IMG/VR virus record: IMGVR_UViG_3300044985_000034
Coordinates: 1-49,848 of that record
Source of the DNA: a virus
Length of the DNA stretch: 49,848 nt
Strand: one strand, 5' to 3'
This document shows positions 40,442 to 48,468 of the stretch, in pieces. Each line of letters starts with the position of its first letter. Positions within the stretch are counted from its first letter, which is position 1. Under the pieces are notes generated by a model, which saw only the letters and a program-made list of their open reading frames with translations, was not told where the DNA came from and did not search any database. Both the position numbers and the translations under genes were made by a program.

Positions 40442-41080
40442 TTATGCTAATTGTACACTCATATCTGATTGCTGATAGTTTATTGCTAGTATGTCATTAC
40501 CTGAGCTATTACCCCAAGCATCGTCACCCCATGCAACGTCAGCAGTACTGTCTACTCCGAACAACCCATCCATACCATCCATCAAGTCAGCACCCATGCC
40601 TACCATAGCGGCGGCACTGTTACCTAGACTCATAGCCAAACTTGGCGTACTTACATAGGTACCATCTAGTGCTAACATAGTTGATGTTGATTGGTATATA
40701 GACGCTAATTGGTTCTCGATTTGTTGTTCAGCGTTCTTTCTGTTATTCGACTGGGCTACACTTGAGTTAACCTCAGTCTGATAGATCACGTCATTAACTG
40801 ACTGACCCTCTACTCCTGATACTGCCGCTGCTACCTTAGCCTGTGCTTCTGCTTGGTCTTGCTTCATAGCAATTACCACATTAGTATTAATACGGTCTTG
40901 CTTTATTGCTGCAATGTTAGCTTCTGCCGCTGATCTCTGGTTAGCTGCGTTGTGCATACCTGCAAATGCAGAGTAGTATTGCCCGTAGGCTATATCATAC
41001 GCTGCGTCTGCTGAGGCACCAGTCATCAGGTCTGCGACTCCTGTTATAGCTGCCGCGTAACCTCCTGCACCTACTGCCAT
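40442..41080 (-). CDS. Internal virion protein, T7 gp14-like (212 aa)
   Basis: A 212-residue protein with a Gly/Ala-rich hydrophobic N-terminus (AVGAGGYAAAITGVADLMTG), a helical middle (NQRSAAEANIAAIKQDRINT, EAQAKVAAAVSGVEG) and a low-complexity end. Size and position match T7 gp14 (196 aa). It shares a base with the tail tubular B stop (TAATG). Confidence 0.78.
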   Translation of the reverse strand: MAVGAGGYAAAITGVADLMTGASADAAYDIAYGQYYSAFAGMHNAANQRSAAEANIAAIKQDRINTNVVIAMKQDQAEAQAKVAAAVSGVEGQSVNDVIYQTEVNSSVAQSNNRKNAEQQIENQLASIYQSTSTMLALDGTYVSTPSLAMSLGNSAAAMVGMGADLMDGMDGLFGVDSTADVAWGDDAWGNSSGNDILAINYQQSDMSVQLA

Positions 41081-43479
41081 TATTTCATCCTTTGTTTAGA
41101 TTGGAAGTACTGACCTTCCCAACTAAGGGCGGCTATAGTACAACCTAAATAACTATCTGTAAAGAAAGTCGCTGTGGCTAGGTCGGCTCTTTCTGAATAA
41201 GGGAACTTCCAATCACCTGTAAAGGCGTTGATTGAACCTAGTGGGTATTGACCTACGAACCTAGCTTCGAACTTACTTGTTAGATCATCACTGTATTTAG
41301 ATGTCTTGAGCATGGTTAGCTCAGGAGTCTCTACTAATGATACTATCCACTTACCTATACGGAGTGTGTCTGTTGTTATAGTAGACCCATCTTCTGCATA
41401 CTTGAATGGTCTGCTAGGTTCATACAGAGATGTGTATAATTTCCCTATATATACCTGTGCATCAATAGCTAAAGGTTCATCTAGGAGAATTTTACCAGCC
41501 TTCATTTGGTATCCTATCTCCCATAGTTCACTCTCCGCGTTCACACCTCGTACTACAATGCTGTTAGCTATATCGTAGTCGGCTGGGATAGTTACAGTAG
41601 TACCTCCTGATAGGAAGTCTACACCACGTATTAACATATCATCTAGGAACACGTCCGTTGGACTACCAGTAATTCGCGTATACATAGGTATAGCCTTAGT
41701 ACGTATACTATTGCCTTTCGCTACTACGAGTACTAACTCGTTCTTACGAAACTTTATATCTATAATACGTTCATCTTCTAGGAAGACCCATTCACTCCAA
41801 GAGCGTTGGGCAGTCTTACTATTAGCGTCAGTGTATTGTTCATATACGTATAGGACGTTGTCTGCTGATTCTGTTGTCGTCATTGCAATCATTTCAAGGT
41901 TAGGTGAGGCAGCTAATAACTCAGCCGTACCTTTTAAATAACCTACTACATGATTAGTAACGGGACTAGCGAAATCTTGACTTGTGTCCTTCTGACCTGT
42001 ATACATTTGTAACCCTGTACTGTCCCCATAATCAATAGGGAAGAATACTGTGTTACCTATAGTTACAGGTGATACTGAAGTCTGACAGTTGTACTTAGTA
42101 GTCAGTGGCATACTAATAGTCTGAGGCGTAATAGCCTCTGCACCACTAATCTTAAACTGAGCATTAGCAGATATACATAGTAAGTCTCTGTTCTGAGATA
42201 CTAAGTGTAACAGTTTATCAGAGCCTAACTCTGACGTTGTTACTGCTACTGCATCTGATACTAATAAGGTTACAGCGGACTGTTTAAACCAGTTGAGTGT
42301 ATCGTCTGTTTCAGTCATGTATACAGTATTACCTGCTACTACTATTAACCGTTTCTGGAAATATCCCATTGTCGTAAGTGGTTGACCTACAAAGTCTGGT
42401 ATAGGTGCTGAATCATCATCACCTGCTTGCCGAGACTTAAAAGGAACTTGTGCAAAAGAAAAGTTTGTACCGTCATACTTTATAACGTGTGGCATAGTAC
42501 TGTTGTCTAATGAGTGTGGTTGGTCTGGGTGTCTACTTTCTGCCCATACTACCTCTTCTAATTCTAACCCTGTAACTATGTCTCCAATACGTTCTGCCTG
42601 TAGGTAGTACGTACCTTTACTAGATATTGGGTCAGGGCGGATAGTTACTCTCGTACCTACCTTAGCGTACTTAGGAAACCCTTCGGTACCCTCTACTACT
42701 TGGTTAATCGCAACTGCGGAACCATCACCTTGTCCAGATTCTATATCTACTTTTATCCAGTTAGCTTTACCATCTTCCCAGATAGCTACTGTCGAACCTA
42801 TAGCTGCTGCTGATATGTTCTCGAGTCCACTCTCTGTTACTTCTGGAGGCCACGGTGAGGGTGTATATAGTACGTTGATCTTTCTAGCCAACTCTTCTGC
42901 AACTGCGGCTGTAGCTCTCGCTTTATCCGCTGTGTCGTAATCTGCTGGGTCGCCTAACTCTGGTATCTCTACCACTACGTACTGTCTAAGCCCTAATGAA
43001 TCTGTAACTGATAGTCGTATAGACTCTGAGTAGTTTAACGCTGAAATTATATTTACATGCGATACTTTCTCTATACTACCCGTGTCCACGTCTGTTAAAC
43101 TTTCTATAGTCGTACTTAGGGATAGTACATATGTGTCGTGTTCTATAGAAAACATCTTGAACTTGTCACTGGCATAACCAGAGGTATCTAGTGTATCTAT
43201 AAGTACGTCGTCTACAGAGCAGTACATTAAGTCGAGGCTAGAGTCATGTAAGAAACTAAACTCTTGTCCATCTCGCGTATACGAATGGTATGCCGCTGTG
43301 AATGAACTTGCTACTTCTGCTATTGTAGAGCGCCACATACTCGGTGGTCGTCTTGTCAGTTTATTAACAGGGTCAGACCTAAAGTTTATTTGTCGCTCAG
43401 CGTAACCCTGTGGTCTAGCTCTAGGTGCAAGCGTACTTACACCATGTATAGGACTAGGATAACTTTGTTCAATTCTCAT
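41080..43479 (-). CDS. Tail tubular protein B (nozzle), T7 gp12-like
   Basis: A 799-residue beta-rich nozzle protein. The start (MRIEQSYPSPIHGVSTLAPR, then GYAERQINFRSDPVNKLTRR, PSMW) is the classical gp12 signature. Body signatures include YFQKRLIVVAGNTVYMTETD and TDTLRIGKW. Length matches T7 gp12 (794 aa). It lies 9 bases after the tail tubular A gene. Confidence 0.93.
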   Translation of the reverse strand: MRIEQSYPSPIHGVSTLAPRARPQGYAERQINFRSDPVNKLTRRPPSMWRSTIAEVASSFTAAYHSYTRDGQEFSFLHDSSLDLMYCSVDDVLIDTLDTSGYASDKFKMFSIEHDTYVLSLSTTIESLTDVDTGSIEKVSHVNIISALNYSESIRLSVTDSLGLRQYVVVEIPELGDPADYDTADKARATAAVAEELARKINVLYTPSPWPPEVTESGLENISAAAIGSTVAIWEDGKANWIKVDIESGQGDGSAVAINQVVEGTEGFPKYAKVGTRVTIRPDPISSKGTYYLQAERIGDIVTGLELEEVVWAESRHPDQPHSLDNSTMPHVIKYDGTNFSFAQVPFKSRQAGDDDSAPIPDFVGQPLTTMGYFQKRLIVVAGNTVYMTETDDTLNWFKQSAVTLLVSDAVAVTTSELGSDKLLHLVSQNRDLLCISANAQFKISGAEAITPQTISMPLTTKYNCQTSVSPVTIGNTVFFPIDYGDSTGLQMYTGQKDTSQDFASPVTNHVVGYLKGTAELLAASPNLEMIAMTTTESADNVLYVYEQYTDANSKTAQRSWSEWVFLEDERIIDIKFRKNELVLVVAKGNSIRTKAIPMYTRITGSPTDVFLDDMLIRGVDFLSGGTTVTIPADYDIANSIVVRGVNAESELWEIGYQMKAGKILLDEPLAIDAQVYIGKLYTSLYEPSRPFKYAEDGSTITTDTLRIGKWIVSLVETPELTMLKTSKYSDDLTSKFEARFVGQYPLGSINAFTGDWKFPYSERADLATATFFTDSYLGCTIAALSWEGQYFQSKQRMK

Positions 43480-43488
43480 GTTAGCTCC

Positions 43489-44088
43489 TTACACATCAGG
43501 GTCACCAAAGAAACGTTTATTACCTCGTGCATATGGGAATACCCCACCACGCGCTCTAGCAATTCTAGGATTCTTGAAGATGTTGTATTGACCTTCTTCT
43601 AGTTCCTGCTTCTTTAAGTCTAAGAATGATTTACCAGCGTCTTCCTTTAAAGATTGCTCTTTCTGGGCGTCCTCTAGTTCATCTCGTACAAACTCTGCGG
43701 CTGCTGAGTAAGCTACTGTTTCTTGCATAACCTGTGGCATATCATCCCATTCTAGGACGTATGTAACACGGGTTAGTACCACGTTGTCGGTAAATACTGC
43801 TGTCTGTAATTGTTTGTCGTAGAGTCTGCGACCACGTAATACGTAGGTGCTGTTCTCTGCCACTAAGGACGTCACTGTCTCAGGTACAATAATTGCACCT
43901 TGTTCATCGGGTGCTGTGGTGATGTTGTAATCAATGTTACACCACCAACCTTTCCGTTGTATACGTCTACTTACACGTTTCATTGTAGCTCTGGCGTTAG
44001 CCGCGTCTGGATGATCTGTGTCTATCGAGTTTACTGGGGAAGACCCAATCAACCTGAGTAACATGTTTAATGTTTCTAACTCGTTCAT
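43489..44088 (-). CDS. Tail tubular protein A (gatekeeper), T7 gp11-like
   Basis: A 199-residue head-to-tail adaptor. MNELETLNMLLRLIGSSPVN is the typical opening, followed by ARATMKRVSRRIQRKGWWC and the loop RRLYDKQLQTAVF. Length equals T7 gp11 (196 aa). AGGAG precedes the start, after the capsid terminator. Confidence 0.93.
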   Translation of the reverse strand: MNELETLNMLLRLIGSSPVNSIDTDHPDAANARATMKRVSRRIQRKGWWCNIDYNITTAPDEQGAIIVPETVTSLVAENSTYVLRGRRLYDKQLQTAVFTDNVVLTRVTYVLEWDDMPQVMQETVAYSAAAEFVRDELEDAQKEQSLKEDAGKSFLDLKKQELEEGQYNIFKNPRIARARGGVFPYARGNKRFFGDPDV

Positions 44089-44111
44089 TGAGTCGTCTCC
44101 TGTTGTTTAAT

Positions 44112-44145
44112 ATTATTCATAAAGCCCACTAACTAAAGTGAGCTT
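44112..44145 (-). terminator. Terminator after the major capsid gene
   Basis: Minus strand: AGCTCACT, loop TTAGTT, AGTGGGCTTT, then ATGAATAATATT. The stem has one G-T pair. It lies in the 75-base gap after the capsid gene, the same place as T-phi in T7. Confidence 0.75.
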
Positions 44146-44163
44146 GAGTATAATACTAGTCTA

Positions 44164-45234
44164 CTACGAGGTAGTAGTAAAGATAGCTGCCGCCATCTCT
44201 GCACGATTCGGAGTTACACCGAACGCTAAGTATGAATCAATGAACCATTGTAACTCAATATCTGAGTAGTAGACTTTAGAAGTCAATGGAATTGTTTCAC
44301 CTGCAAGTAATGCTTTAGGTTGTAAGAACAAAGCAATACATTTAGCATCGTTAGCTGTTACATCGTAAGCGTTACCGTTACCCGCGTTAGACAAGAAATG
44401 AGTTTGACCTACATCTGATGCTGCTGGGAAGCGGTTAGTTACTTGAATACGTACACCATTCGCTTGAAGTACTTGACCTTTAGCGAAGTCACCGTTCATC
44501 TCTGAGAAATCACGGTCTAATAACTTATCGTTACGTAGTAAAGTGTAATACTCAGCAGGACGCACTAAGATAACACCATCAGAAAGCTCTACGTCTTTCT
44601 CTGCGATAGCTTGGCACATGTCTTGAATGGCACGTACTAACTTATCGCTATCAGCTTCATCACCTAAAGTGGTAAGCATGATAGGTGTAGCACCTTGGAA
44701 TCCTTCTGGTGCTGTACGGATAATCTCCGTATAACCACCAACGCCACCTAACCAACCACCTAACTTAGTACCCGTTGGGTCTTGGTTAGTGATTTGTGCG
44801 GCTTTGATACCTTGCACGATGAATGCTTCATCGAAGAACTTACCGATAGTACGACCATGTTCCATACCTACTTCTTTACGCACATCTAAGTGAGCTAGGA
44901 AGTCGTCTAATAAGAACTGGTTGGTACGCGCTAATACGATAGTATCTACTTTAACAGAGATGTTATCGAATGTAGGGCTTGAATCAGTAGGACGTACACC
45001 GCGACTAACTTTCTGTAAAGCTGTGAAGCCCATACGGTCGTTAGTTACTGTGTCTGTACCACGTACTGACTTAAAGTTGAAGAACTGGCGCATGAAAGAT
45101 TCTTTCAGGATGCGATGTTCTACTTCACCACCGTATTGCTCGATGAATAAAGGGTTGACTGAACCACTGTTGATTCCGCCTTGGTGACCGTCACGTACTT
45201 GTGCTTGCGCGACTGCTTGACCGATAATTGACAT
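44164..45234 (-). CDS. Major capsid protein (T7 gp10-like)
   Basis: A 356-residue HK97-fold capsid protein. Recognisable segments are NPLFIEQYGGEVEHRILKES, FFNFKSVRGTDTVTNDRMG and LARTNQFLLDDFLAHLDVRK, as in T7-type capsids, with a conserved C-terminal ELQWFIDSYLAFGV. Length is close to T7 gp10A (345 aa). The strong AGGAGA site suits abundant expression, and a terminator follows. Confidence 0.94.
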   Translation of the reverse strand: MSIIGQAVAQAQVRDGHQGGINSGSVNPLFIEQYGGEVEHRILKESFMRQFFNFKSVRGTDTVTNDRMGFTALQKVSRGVRPTDSSPTFDNISVKVDTIVLARTNQFLLDDFLAHLDVRKEVGMEHGRTIGKFFDEAFIVQGIKAAQITNQDPTGTKLGGWLGGVGGYTEIIRTAPEGFQGATPIMLTTLGDEADSDKLVRAIQDMCQAIAEKDVELSDGVILVRPAEYYTLLRNDKLLDRDFSEMNGDFAKGQVLQANGVRIQVTNRFPAASDVGQTHFLSNAGNGNAYDVTANDAKCIALFLQPKALLAGETIPLTSKVYYSDIELQWFIDSYLAFGVTPNRAEMAAAIFTTTS

Positions 45235-45260
45235 TTATATGTTCTCCTAGGAAGTTATGT

Positions 45261-46115
45261 CTATTTGATACCACGTTGGATAGATTTCGTACGTCTTGCA
45301 TCTAATGCTGCAATTTCGCGTGACTCTCCATACTGATGTCCTGCTTTCACAAGTTTATTCAGTTCCGTGTTGTATTCAGATTTTGTAATTGATTTGTCGT
45401 TAGTGACAGGTGTTTTGTCACCATCTAACAACTCTGCTTCTTGAAACTCTTGAGTACCAATCGATTCTTTGAATGCAGTCGTTAATTCTTGCACAGCTAA
45501 CTTAGCGGCAAGTCCACCTTGAGCTAACAGTTTGTTAATCTCAGTGCGGTGTTCGTTCGATACGTTAGGTTCCCCTTCTGTCTCTCCCTTAGTCCAAGTA
45601 GCTAACTCTTTCCACATTGACTCACCTGTTTGATCAGGGTCGCTTGTAATGTCTTTGAATGCTTCTTTAACTTGGTCGTATACAGCTGTATCTCTTGCAG
45701 TTGCCGCTGTGGACTGTTCGTTATGAATGCCCTTAATCTGGTCAGCAATTAATGATGCTACTGCGTCACCATGCTTCTCCTTCAATGCAACTAATGTGTC
45801 TAAGTCAACCTTACCATCATTGGCTTTGGCGTACTCAGCTACTTCTTTCATGCTCAGACCAGCTTTTTCAATAAGCCCTGTGACTTGTCCAAGGGTTGAC
45901 TTGTCCACTTCTTTTTCAGGAAGTTTAGTGTCTTTCTCTTGTTCGTCAGGCTTCTTACCCTTAGCTTCTTCTTCATTAGGTTTCCCTGAGTCTTGTTCTG
46001 CTTTGGTTGCTGCTGTCTGTTCAGCTGTTTGTTCTGGTGGCGTGTCTCCGCCACCACCGCCTTCACCGCCAGATTCCTCTGCCATGTAACTACGGTTAAA
46101 TCTATTGAAAATCAT
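45261..46115 (-). CDS. Capsid assembly scaffolding protein
   Basis: A 284-residue scaffold between portal and capsid. It has an acidic, Gln/Glu-rich low-complexity start (ESGGEGGGGGDTPPEQ, EEEAKGKKPDEQEKDT), a helical middle and a basic C-terminus (LDARRTKSIQRG) that would bind the capsid, as in T7 gp9 (307 aa). The frame starts MIFNRFNRSYMAEESGG; the internal ATG at M11 is an alternative. Confidence 0.88.
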   Translation of the reverse strand: MIFNRFNRSYMAEESGGEGGGGGDTPPEQTAEQTAATKAEQDSGKPNEEEAKGKKPDEQEKDTKLPEKEVDKSTLGQVTGLIEKAGLSMKEVAEYAKANDGKVDLDTLVALKEKHGDAVASLIADQIKGIHNEQSTAATARDTAVYDQVKEAFKDITSDPDQTGESMWKELATWTKGETEGEPNVSNEHRTEINKLLAQGGLAAKLAVQELTTAFKESIGTQEFQEAELLDGDKTPVTNDKSITKSEYNTELNKLVKAGHQYGESREIAALDARRTKSIQRGIK

Positions 46116-46130
46116 GTGCTGAGTTTCCTG

Positions 46131-47678
46131 TTATTGTGTTGGTTGTTGAGGCTGAGCCGCTACTTTAGCTTGCTCTTCCATACCGACCATTTGTGCTTGT
46201 TGCTTCATACGCTGTTCACGGGCTGCTTCAACTACATCTTTGTCCTTTAAGAACTTCTTGTAGTCTACGCCATGTCCTGCACCTAGCATTGCTATAACAT
46301 CGCTGAATTCCATCCACTCTTTCACTTCGTCTGGTACGTCAGATAGAATAATCATGTCCTGCATAAATGCTCGGAAATTATCTAACTCACTGTTACGAGA
46401 TAGTGATTCAAGTCCTGTAACGATAACAGGTTCGATGTCTTTAAATACGGCGTCTAAGTTTCTTAATGCACGTCTAGCTAGAGGTAGTTGTAGTTCAGTA
46501 GCAAGTCGTGAATAAACACCACCTAATGAACCTTCTAACTCTTGAGCTTGCATTCTAATCTCTTGTGCTGTAACACGCTCTGCGTCACGAGTGACTGCTG
46601 AGTTTAAGAGGAATGCTGCACCAATGCGTCTAGCTACTTGGTCGAACTGATGTGATAGGAAGTCAGTGACGTTCGCTACTTGAGGTTGATGTACGAATAT
46701 ATCTTCTTCTCTACCATGTACGTATGCACCTGATGGGGATTCTGTTAACTCTCGTACGTCTGTCATACCTGCTGGATTTACTAAGTTCTTCACATCTGTC
46801 ATAACAGTTGTATAGTCTACTATAGCTTCCGATAGGTTAGACAACTTGTGGAAGTCACCTGAGTATAATTCTACTAAACCTGTACCGTAGTCTTTACCAC
46901 GTGCTAAATCCCATGTTAATGGAATCCAAGGTAGTTCGTCCTGCTTATACACACCGATTGATTTATGGCAGTAGCAAATGTCTTCCAACTCTTGCCATAC
47001 CATGAACTTATCGTCACCCACTTTCTGGATGCCTGTGTAAATAGATACGTTGTCCTCTGACATGTAACCCGCTGCCTCTGCAATAGCTGCTAGCTCGTCA
47101 CTTAGTCCTGACACTGATTTAGTTTCACGTATGATACACTTAATCATTCTACCACGTAGGTCACGTTTTGCTGTATAGTCACGTAATGAATACGCTACCA
47201 TGTCGGCGTTAACGTCTTTCGGTGCATAGATTAAACTGTTACCAGTAATGATTAACTGCTTCATAACATCGTGCATTATAATACGCGCGTTAGAGGCATT
47301 CATGTTAGTCATGGCTGCTCGTTCAGCTTCCGCTAGTGATGCGTCTATCTGTGCACCCTTCGTACCTGTAGCTAATACTTCTTGTCGTTGCTCTTGTGTC
47401 AAGTTCATACGAAAGAATGGTCTTGATGGTTGGAATAGTGCCATCATTATTTTGTTTGATAAGTTGGTGACTGCTTGAGCGCCTACTGATTGGTAATCCA
47501 GTTGCATCTCATCGTACTCCATTAAGGGGTCGTCTGGGAATACCGTTGGTATAGTCCAACCTGCATAACGCTCACAGCGGGTCAATGTTTCTTCTCGGCT
47601 ATAGTCGCCTTCTAGGAACTCCCCGCGTAATACATAATCACCAGACAAATGTTTTGCTTTTATCTCGTCTATGTGCAT
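46131..47678 (-). CDS. Portal protein (head-tail connector), T7 gp8-like
   Basis: A 515-residue portal, typical for T7 gp8 (536 aa). Visible family segments are RCERYAGWTIPTVFPDDP, YQSVGAQAVTNLSNKIMMAL, FQPSRPFFRMNL, RDYTAKRDLRGRM and AEERVTAQEIRMQAQELEGS-like (DAERVTAQEIRMQAQELEG). It is 1 base after the 81-aa gene and 15 bases before the scaffold. Confidence 0.95.
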   Translation of the reverse strand: MHIDEIKAKHLSGDYVLRGEFLEGDYSREETLTRCERYAGWTIPTVFPDDPLMEYDEMQLDYQSVGAQAVTNLSNKIMMALFQPSRPFFRMNLTQEQRQEVLATGTKGAQIDASLAEAERAAMTNMNASNARIIMHDVMKQLIITGNSLIYAPKDVNADMVAYSLRDYTAKRDLRGRMIKCIIRETKSVSGLSDELAAIAEAAGYMSEDNVSIYTGIQKVGDDKFMVWQELEDICYCHKSIGVYKQDELPWIPLTWDLARGKDYGTGLVELYSGDFHKLSNLSEAIVDYTTVMTDVKNLVNPAGMTDVRELTESPSGAYVHGREEDIFVHQPQVANVTDFLSHQFDQVARRIGAAFLLNSAVTRDAERVTAQEIRMQAQELEGSLGGVYSRLATELQLPLARRALRNLDAVFKDIEPVIVTGLESLSRNSELDNFRAFMQDMIILSDVPDEVKEWMEFSDVIAMLGAGHGVDYKKFLKDKDVVEAAREQRMKQQAQMVGMEEQAKVAAQPQQPTQ

Positions 47679-47679
47679 A

Positions 47680-47925
47680 CTAGATCCTTACACCTGTGGA
47701 AAGTTCATCATCGTCTAAGTCGTCGTCAACTTCTAGGCTAATTCTACCTAAGTCACCAATGCCCTCACCTTCTGTCTCTGCAAATATCTCTGCTTTTCTA
47801 GCTTGCTTGTCAGCTTCTAGTGCATCCTTCCTTGCGTTTTTCTCGGCTTTCTCTGCGGCTCTCTTTGTTTGCTGTTGAACAGCAACTCCTGAGACTACAA
47901 TAGCGCCAGCTATCCAAAAACTCAT
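47680..47925 (-). CDS. Small membrane-anchored coiled-coil protein before portal (81 aa)
   Basis: An 81-residue protein with a hydrophobic N-terminus (FWIAGAIVVSGVAVQQ), a Lys/Ala/Glu coiled coil (AAEKAEKNARKDALEADKQA) and an acidic tail (VDDDLDDDELS). Proteins in this slot in phiKMV-like phages are minor virion or assembly proteins. Function unknown. Confidence 0.72.
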   Translation of the reverse strand: MSFWIAGAIVVSGVAVQQQTKRAAEKAEKNARKDALEADKQARKAEIFAETEGEGIGDLGRISLEVDDDLDDDELSTGVRI

Positions 47926-47928
47926 ATG

Positions 47929-48468
47929 TTAATCCTGATGTGTTAGTTGGTTTGAATAACTGATGAACTCATCGTAGTTATCAAACGTTAAGTCATCAAC
48001 TAGTTCATCAGGGTTACTGACGTCCGTTAAGTGTGCTGTGTTCCAGACTGCTTCCTCTGGTGCATACACTACACGTTGAGTACCTGCCTTACTTATAAAT
48101 GTACAAGGGGCTACATACTCGTTGTGTCCATTAGAGTCTATTACAATAACTCGACCTGTTGAGATAATGTTAACTAATGGCCGCTTATGTACACGGCTAA
48201 GAACTATAGAACCTTTCGGTATTAATAACTCCCGTACGTATAACCCGTCAACCATATGGTTAGTTACATTATCTTCTAGCATGATTTTAGCTAGGTCACC
48301 GTCTTCATTGAATTGCTCTAAGTAAGCACGAAGTGGACGTACTTCTTTGTCGAACGTAGTAGGCGTAAGTCCTGCTAAGCTCGCTGAAATTATTTGGAGG
48401 TTTATTCCCTCCGTGTGTAGGGCTTTAGCCAAAGAAGTAAGTGGCTTTTGTAATGTCGTCAATGTCAT
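47929..48468 (-). CDS. Cupin-like/beta-barrel hypothetical protein (179 aa)
   Basis: An open frame continues to 48615, but GGGGAG lies just before ATG at 48468, which overlaps the polymerase 3' end by 44 bases, so I start there. The 179-residue protein has a helical N-terminus and a beta-barrel-like region (GSIVLSRVHKRPLVNIISTG, then VIVIDSNGHNEYVAPCTFIS) that resembles a cupin/jelly roll with a buried loop. Related proteins sit between polymerase and portal in T7-like phages. The function is not known. Confidence 0.7.
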   Translation of the reverse strand: MTLTTLQKPLTSLAKALHTEGINLQIISASLAGLTPTTFDKEVRPLRAYLEQFNEDGDLAKIMLEDNVTNHMVDGLYVRELLIPKGSIVLSRVHKRPLVNIISTGRVIVIDSNGHNEYVAPCTFISKAGTQRVVYAPEEAVWNTAHLTDVSNPDELVDDLTFDNYDEFISYSNQLTHQD